Assembly: GCA_965203575.1 (NCBI GenBank)
Contig: OZ241894.1
Coordinates: 558,001 to 622,000 of the forward strand
Reading direction: 5' to 3'
Source of the DNA: Aldehydirespirator sp965203575
GTDB lineage: Bacteria > Actinomycetota > Acidimicrobiia > Acidimicrobiales > Aldehydirespiratoraceae
Length of the DNA stretch: 64,000 bases
Both the position numbers and the translations under genes were made by a program. The notes below the pieces were generated by a model. The model made no database searches and was not told the origin of the DNA. It worked only from the letters and a program-made list of their open reading frames with translations. The number at the start of each line of letters is the position of its first letter. Within the stretch, counting starts at the first letter, position 1. Shown one piece after another: positions 59,253-64,000 of this stretch.

Positions 59253-61091
59253 TCAACTCAGCCAGACCTGATGGAGTTGCACCCGGCCCTGGTTGTTGCA
59301 GAACAACTCCACACCGTCGGGAGATGTCTGGCCGCAGATGTTGTGCACATGGTCCCCCGCGCCGATGGTCCAGTTGGCGTGGTTGAAGAAGATGTAGGTG
59401 TACGAGTCCTTGAGGTCCTGCTGGATCTGGTGCCATATCTCGACGCGGCGGTCGAGGTCGGTGCTGGCCCGCTGCTCGTACATGAGGGCGTCCCGCTCCT
59501 CGTCGCAGTCGCGGGGCCAGTTGAGCGAGATGAAGCTGATCGCCCGGCACTCGATCCACAGCACGTCGTTGTCCGGGTCGACGGCGCCGAACTGCCTCCA
59601 GGTCACCACCTCGAACTGGCCGAGGGCCACCTCGAGGATGTGGTTGTCCTGGAGGAGCTCCTGCTCGGTCACGTTGAAGTACGGCTCCCACCCGTCGATG
59701 AGCAGATCCGCGATGCGGGTCTGGGCCACCGACGGCCCCGAGTACTGCAGCTCGATGTCGATCTTGCCGTCGGTGCAGTTGCCGGGGTGGTCGGCGCAGT
59801 ACGCGGCGACTAGCGGTCCCGCCTCATCGGGCATGTTCGTCTCTTGCTTCACGTCGGGGTTGTGCCAGATCAGGTCGGGGTGGAACATGGTGTCGGCCGG
59901 CGGCGCTGTGCCCTGCCGGATGAACTCCACGTAGGAGTCGCGGTCGGTGGCGAACGTCAGGGCCTGCCGGGCCCTGACATCGTCGAAGGGCGGCATCTCG
60001 GTGTTCATCATCGCGAAGTCCTCGCTCGAGCGGACGTTCTCGATGGTCTGCACGCCCTCGGAGCCGCGCAGGGTCAAGATGGCGTCGGCGTTGCTGGTCA
60101 CCATGAGGTCGAGGTCGCCGGCGGCCACCCTCTCCGCCGCGATGACGGTGTCGGTGATGGGGTAGACCTCGATGCGGTCGAGATAGATGTCGGTGATGTC
60201 GGCGGCCCAGTAGTCGGCGTTGCGGACCAGCACCGTCTTCTCGTCCAGGACCCGGCTCTCGATCATGAATGGGCCGGTCCCCACCGGCATCTGGTTCAGG
60301 TTCGGGTCCCCCAGCGCCCTCTCGAGCCACTCGGAGGGCAGGATCATGCCCAGCTGGCTGGTGATCTGCTGCGGGAAGTGCGCGCTCGGCTCGACCAGGT
60401 TGTACCGCACCGTGAGGTCGTCGACCAGCTCGATGGGGTTGTCGGCCACGAAGGCGGGCCTGACGGCCAGCGAGATGATCGGGTCGGCCAGTTGGGCCTC
60501 GAAGGTGGCCAGCGCGTCCGCGGAGTCGAGAGTGGTGCCGTCGTGGAAGCGCACCCCCTCGCGCAGCTTCATCTCCCACGACGAGGCGTCACCGATGGGG
60601 GTGAAGGACTCCGCCAGGTAGGGGATCCATCTGCCGCTCGTGTCCCAGTAGGCCACCGGATCGAAGACCGGGTAGGTCATCACGTAGGCCGACACCGCGA
60701 AGTTGTTGGCCGCCGGGTTCAGGCCGTCGCCCTCGGCCTCGACACCGACCCGCAGGGTGCCGCCGAACTGCGGCTCGGGCTCGGCCGGAGCCTCGACAGC
60801 CGCCTCGCCGTCGTCGGGCGGGGTAGTGGTTGTCGTCGTGTCCACCGGGGCGACCAGGGGCTCGTCGTCCGGTTCGGCCGGCGCGGGCGCTTCCTCTCCG
60901 CCATCGTCGGCGGGCGCTTCGGCCGGCTCGTCCGGCGCAGCGGGCGCGGCCGTCTCGGTGGTCTCCACTGCCGCCGACGGCTGCGGCTCGCCGCCGTCGT
61001 CCCCGCCTCCGCAGGCTGCGGCTACCAGGGCGAGCGCCAGCAACACGGCCAACCAGGACGCGCCACGCTTGTGAATCGGTCGAGCAGTCAT
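59253..61091 (-). CDS. Extracellular solute-binding lipoprotein (SBP_bac_5), paralogue 2
   Basis: 612 residues. Signal peptide and lipobox SWLAVLLALALVAAACGGG; an acidic Pro/Ala-rich linker with VDTTTTTTPPDDGE; then the binding domain (YLAESFTPIGDASSWEMKLR, EGVRFHDGTTLDSADALATF, MPVGTGPFMIESR). It shares most motifs with paralogue 1 and must have arisen by tandem duplication. The ATG follows AAGTGGG. One importer may thus use two receptors of different specificity (inference). Steroid-type SDR genes lie upstream, so the operon may extend to them. Confidence 0.92.
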   Translation of the reverse strand: MTARPIHKRGASWLAVLLALALVAAACGGGDDGGEPQPSAAVETTETAAPAAPDEPAEAPADDGGEEAPAPAEPDDEPLVAPVDTTTTTTPPDDGEAAVEAPAEPEPQFGGTLRVGVEAEGDGLNPAANNFAVSAYVMTYPVFDPVAYWDTSGRWIPYLAESFTPIGDASSWEMKLREGVRFHDGTTLDSADALATFEAQLADPIISLAVRPAFVADNPIELVDDLTVRYNLVEPSAHFPQQITSQLGMILPSEWLERALGDPNLNQMPVGTGPFMIESRVLDEKTVLVRNADYWAADITDIYLDRIEVYPITDTVIAAERVAAGDLDLMVTSNADAILTLRGSEGVQTIENVRSSEDFAMMNTEMPPFDDVRARQALTFATDRDSYVEFIRQGTAPPADTMFHPDLIWHNPDVKQETNMPDEAGPLVAAYCADHPGNCTDGKIDIELQYSGPSVAQTRIADLLIDGWEPYFNVTEQELLQDNHILEVALGQFEVVTWRQFGAVDPDNDVLWIECRAISFISLNWPRDCDEERDALMYEQRASTDLDRRVEIWHQIQQDLKDSYTYIFFNHANWTIGAGDHVHNICGQTSPDGVELFCNNQGRVQLHQVWLS

Positions 61092-61186
61092 CCCACTTGC
61101 CCTTCTGTATGAGCCGGCATGCCGGCGGCTATTCGAGACATCTTGCCAGACGGTGAGGTCGGTCCGCCAGAGGTGTCCAGCCCGGC

Positions 61187-61996
61187 TCACGGGTGCTGGC
61201 TGCTGACCGATACAACCTCGCCGGTCATGTAGCCGGCGAGGTCGCTGGCCAGGAACACCATCACGTTGGCCACCTCCCATGGCTCGGCGGGCCGGCCGAA
61301 CGCCTCCCTGCGGGCCAGATCGTCCAGCAGGTCCTCGTCGGTGGTCCTGGCCAGGAACGGGTGCCAGGCCAGGCTGGGGGCCACGCAGTTCACCCTGATG
61401 CCGTGCTCGGCGGCCTCCAACGCCGCGCAGCGGGTGAGGGCCATCACTCCTGCCTTGGCCGCGGCGTAGTGGGCCTGCTCGACCTGGGCCCGCCAGCCCG
61501 CCACCGAGGCGTTGTTGACGATGGCGCCGCCGCTGCCCTGATCGATCATGAGCCTCAGCGCGGCCCGGGTGCAGCGCATGGTCCCGTCGAGGGTCACGCC
61601 GAGCACGGCCGACCACTGCTCGTCGGTCATGTCCACCAGCCGTGCCGAGCCGCCCAGTCCGGCATTGTTCATCATCACGTCGACGCCGCCCAGCGACCCG
61701 ACGGCCGAGGCCATCAGAGCCTGCACGTCCCGCTCGACCGTCACATCGCACCGCACTGCCTCGGGAACAGACCCGGTCTCAGCCTCCAGCCGGTGGCGGG
61801 TGGCAGCGAGGCGCCGCTCGTGGACGTCGGAGATGAGGACCCGGGCGCCCTCAATGAGGGCGCGGCGGGCGACTGCCGATCCGATGCCGGCACCGGCCGC
61901 GGCGGTGACCACCACCCGCTTGCCTTCGAGCAGTCCCCTTCCGGGCGGTTCCGCCGGAGGCTGCGGCCAGGGCCGGCCGCCCGGCTCAGCGGCCAC
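61187..61996 (-). CDS. ipdF: IpdF-like steroid SDR dehydrogenase
   Basis: 269 residues. Strong likeness to mycobacterial IpdF: RVVVTAAAGAGIGSAVARRA, ISDVHERRLAAT, NNAGLGGSARLVDM, NNASVAGWRAQVEQAHYAAA then KAGVMALTRCAALEAAEHG, and TGEVVSVSSQHP at the end. IpdF oxidises the 5-hydroxyl of HIP-CoA-type intermediates in cholesterol C/D ring breakdown. The GTG start begins three bases after the next SDR's stop, so both are in one operon. Confidence 0.85.
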   Translation of the reverse strand: MAAEPGGRPWPQPPAEPPGRGLLEGKRVVVTAAAGAGIGSAVARRALIEGARVLISDVHERRLAATRHRLEAETGSVPEAVRCDVTVERDVQALMASAVGSLGGVDVMMNNAGLGGSARLVDMTDEQWSAVLGVTLDGTMRCTRAALRLMIDQGSGGAIVNNASVAGWRAQVEQAHYAAAKAGVMALTRCAALEAAEHGIRVNCVAPSLAWHPFLARTTDEDLLDDLARREAFGRPAEPWEVANVMVFLASDLAGYMTGEVVSVSSQHP

Positions 61997-61999
61997 GAC

Positions 62000-62911
62000 T
62001 CAGCCGCCGGCCATCTCGGCCATGCGCCGCTCGAGGTCGGCGATCACCCAGTTGGGCTCCTGCCCGATGGTCCGGGGCAGCTGCTCGGCGATCTCGGCCG
62101 GCGTCCACTGCTCGCCGCCCGACCACATCGAGCGCACCTCCTGGGGCTGGTTCCAGACCGAGATCCGCCGGCCCACGATGCTGTAGATCTGCGCGTTGAC
62201 ATCCCGGCCGGCGTCGCTGACCAGGTAGACCGCCATGGGCGCCACCGCCTCGGGCTCGCCCGTCTCCATCTCGAACGGGACGTTCTCGCTCATCCGGGTG
62301 CGGGCCACCGGCGCGATGCAGTTGGCGTTGATGGCGGGCCCGCCCCGCATCCGTATGGAGGCCGCGGTCATGGCCGCCGAGCGGGTGAGGCTCATGATGC
62401 CGCCCTTGGCCGCCGAGTAGTTGGCCTGCGCGGTGGAGGCGATGGCCGCACCGGAGGTGAACCCCACCAGCGAGCCTCCCGACGGCTGCTTGCGCATCCG
62501 GGCCAGCGCGGCGCGGTACACGTTGAAGTGGCCCTTGAGATGGACGGCCACCACATGGTCCCACTCCTGCTCGCTCATGTTGAACAGCATCCGCTCCCGC
62601 AGCACCCCCGCCGCGCACACCACGCCGTCGATGCTCCCCCACCGGTCGCAGGCAGCCTCGACGATCTCGGCGCCCGCATCGAAGCGGGACACATCGCCCG
62701 CCAGCGCGACCGCCTCGCCGCCGGCGGCACGGACCTCCTCCACCACCGCGTCGGCCACCTCGCTGGACGGCTCGGAGCCGTCCAGGGCCACGCCGTAGTC
62801 GGCCACCACCACGTTGGCGCCCTCCGCCGCGCAGGCGAGAGAGATCTCCCGGCCGATGCCGCCCCCGCCTCCGGTGACCGCGATGTTCTTGCCGTCGAGG
62901 TACCCGCTCAC
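62000..62911 (-). CDS. SDR family oxidoreductase (steroid/MFE-2-like)
   Basis: 303 residues: IAVTGGGGGIGREISLACAA, the longer second-strand insert VALDGSEPSSEVADAVVEEV typical of 17-beta-HSD4/MFE-2-like SDRs, CAAGVLRERMLFNMSEQEWD and ANYSAAKGGIMSLTRSAAM with Tyr-x3-Lys. The C-terminus carries an extra Trp-rich segment (WNQPQEVRSMWSGGEQW). It resembles the mycobacterial SDR encoded near the ipd genes. A role in steroid side-chain or ring degradation is likely, but the reaction is not certain. Confidence 0.85.
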   Translation of the reverse strand: MSGYLDGKNIAVTGGGGGIGREISLACAAEGANVVVADYGVALDGSEPSSEVADAVVEEVRAAGGEAVALAGDVSRFDAGAEIVEAACDRWGSIDGVVCAAGVLRERMLFNMSEQEWDHVVAVHLKGHFNVYRAALARMRKQPSGGSLVGFTSGAAIASTAQANYSAAKGGIMSLTRSAAMTAASIRMRGGPAINANCIAPVARTRMSENVPFEMETGEPEAVAPMAVYLVSDAGRDVNAQIYSIVGRRISVWNQPQEVRSMWSGGEQWTPAEIAEQLPRTIGQEPNWVIADLERRMAEMAGG

Positions 62912-62949
62912 GCGCCGCCGCCGAATGCCGCCGGAGACTGGCTCGGTCG

Positions 62950-64000
62950 TCAGCCCTCGGCGTCGCGGCGGCGCAGCGAGGCGAGGATGTCCACTCCGGT
63001 GGCGGCCTCGATCTGCTCGGTCATGGCCACCAGCGACGCCGGAAGCTGGCTCATCAGCCCGGGGATCCCGCCCCGCGAGCCGCCATCGCCGTTGCCGTCG
63101 CCGTTGCCTCCCCCGCCGCCGGTGTCCACCACCGCGACCCGGTCGATGCTCACGTTCTGCACGGTGGCGACGATCTTGTCGATCAGGTCGGGCAGCATGT
63201 TGAGCACGAGCACGTCGTGGCCGTCGGCACCGGCCGCCTGGTACTGGTCGGTGAGCCGCTTGAACACCTCGACCTGGGCCTTGCCGTCCTCGACGATCGT
63301 GGCCGCCTCGGCCTGGGCCTGGAGCTGGCGGGCTTCGAGCTCGGCTCGGGCCGGGACCACCACATCGGCCTCCACCCTGCGCTTCTCCAGTTCGATGCGC
63401 TCCGTCTCCAGCTCCTGGCTGGCTACCGCCTTGGCCGTCTCGCCGGCCACGAGCGCCTCCTCCTCGCGCGCCCTGGAGATGGCCTCGAGCTCGGCGGTGC
63501 GCACCCGCAGCGCGTTCTGCTCCTCGACGATCTTCTTGTCGGCCTCGATCTGGGCGACCTGGGCGGCACGGCGGGCGGACGCCTCGGCCTGCTCGGACTC
63601 GGCGGTGCGGTTGGCCTCGGCCACCCGGGCGTCGCGGATCACCTCGGCGGTGAGCCTCCGTCCCACCGACTCGAGATAGTTCACGTCGTCGGTGACGTTC
63701 TGGATCTTGAGCACGTCGAGTTCCAGACCCAGTGTCTTGATGTCGTCGTCGGCCTCGTCAATGAGCTGGTGGCTGAACTTGAGCCGGTCCTCGTTGACCT
63801 CCTCGGGGGACATGGTGGCCAGCACGCCCCGCAGGTTGGCCTCGAGGGTCTCCTTGGCGATCTTGCCGATGTGCATGTGGTCGACGTGAAGGAAGCGCTC
63901 GGCGGCATTCTCGAGCAGTCCCTCGCCGCTTGACACCTTCACGTTGGCGATGCCCTGCACATTGAGGGGGATGGCGCCCTTCGAGTAGGCGTTGGTGACC
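62950..64000 (-). CDS. Flotillin-like SPFH/band 7 protein (5' part outside window)
   Basis: Open to the right window edge. Visible: the end of the SPFH domain (AIPLNVQGIANVKVSS), then HLDH-type sequence HVDHMHIGKIAKETLEANLR, a long Ala/Glu-rich coiled coil of flotillin type (AQVAQIEADKKIVEEQNALR) and the C-terminus LNMLPDLIDKIVATVQN, VAVVDTGGGGGNGDG. Flotillins are membrane-associated scaffolds that organise lipid microdomains. The N-terminal anchor is not visible. Confidence 0.87.
   Translation of the reverse strand, partial: VTNAYSKGAIPLNVQGIANVKVSSGEGLLENAAERFLHVDHMHIGKIAKETLEANLRGVLATMSPEEVNEDRLKFSHQLIDEADDDIKTLGLELDVLKIQNVTDDVNYLESVGRRLTAEVIRDARVAEANRTAESEQAEASARRAAQVAQIEADKKIVEEQNALRVRTAELEAISRAREEEALVAGETAKAVASQELETERIELEKRRVEADVVVPARAELEARQLQAQAEAATIVEDGKAQVEVFKRLTDQYQAAGADGHDVLVLNMLPDLIDKIVATVQNVSIDRVAVVDTGGGGGNGDGNGDGGSRGGIPGLMSQLPASLVAMTEQIEAATGVDILASLRRRDAEG

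Noticed and set aside
1..64000. Search for tRNA or rRNA genes
   Set aside because: No cloverleaf-like or rRNA-like stretch was noticed in any intergenic region by eye; a covariance-model scan was not possible.

Overview
The window reads as one stretch of a GC-rich actinobacterial chromosome, most likely from the class Acidimicrobiia or a close relative (inference). The support is a mycothiol-dependent gene set (an Mca-type amidase and an MDMPI-type enzyme), an F420-type luciferase-like oxidoreductase, a DUF222/HNH gene, cholesterol ring C/D genes of the mycobacterial ipd type, frequent GTG starts, ATGA and GTGA stop/start overlaps, and Thr-rich linkers in exported proteins. No rRNA, tRNA or CRISPR array was seen.

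Region 1 (1-3.4 kb): 3' part of a VanW-type exported protein, a PAP2 phosphatase, an SDR enzyme and a strong intrinsic terminator. Region 2 (3.4-11.4 kb) is an accessory pocket. It holds a NYN-domain protein and a large SMC/YhaN-like coiled-coil ATPase on the minus strand. An IS256-family element sits directly upstream of the ATPase start. Beyond it lie a cut gene fragment, a tyrosine-recombinase remnant, an LLM-class oxidoreductase, and an IS110-family element whose transposase carries a C-terminal HTH. The element's upstream non-coding end could encode a bridge RNA.

Region 3 (11.4-26.4 kb) is mostly housekeeping: an exported nuclease, a ChbG/YdjC enzyme, an SCP2-like protein with mca, a PhoU-RCK_C protein paired with a duplicated MgtE/SLC41-type transporter, an orphan ParA with a small membrane protein, a RecB-like nuclease, a ParE/ParC-like topoisomerase pair and a DUF222-HNH gene. 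Region 4 (26.7-44.6 kb) is metabolic: an SLH protein, SnoaL-like and CaiB/BaiF proteins, a Nudix hydrolase, an alpha/beta hydrolase, an ABC-2 exporter, a cytochrome P450, several SDRs, an MFS transporter, a Ski2-like helicase, a coupled three-gene operon with an MDMPI-type enzyme, a vapBC toxin-antitoxin pair with a 12-bp-arm operator, and azlCD.

Region 5 (44.6-47.3 kb): a low-molecular-weight tyrosine phosphatase, then an RloA/RloB-like ATPase/TOPRIM pair of probable phage-defence function with its own AT-rich, apparently leaderless promoter. Region 6 (47.2-64 kb) is a catabolic and assimilation region: an SDR, ipdA-ipdB, a siroheme synthase and sulfite/nitrite reductase operon behind two copies of a 25-bp dyad, a complete oligopeptide/nickel-type ABC importer with two paralogous binding lipoproteins, ipdF, a further SDR, and the 3' part of a flotillin-like gene cut by the window edge.

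The best candidates for something new are the NYN plus SMC-like ATPase module, the IS110-HTH transposase with its structured non-coding end, the RloA/RloB locus, the paired dyads in front of the sulfite reductase operon, and an Opp-type importer embedded among steroid-degradation genes.
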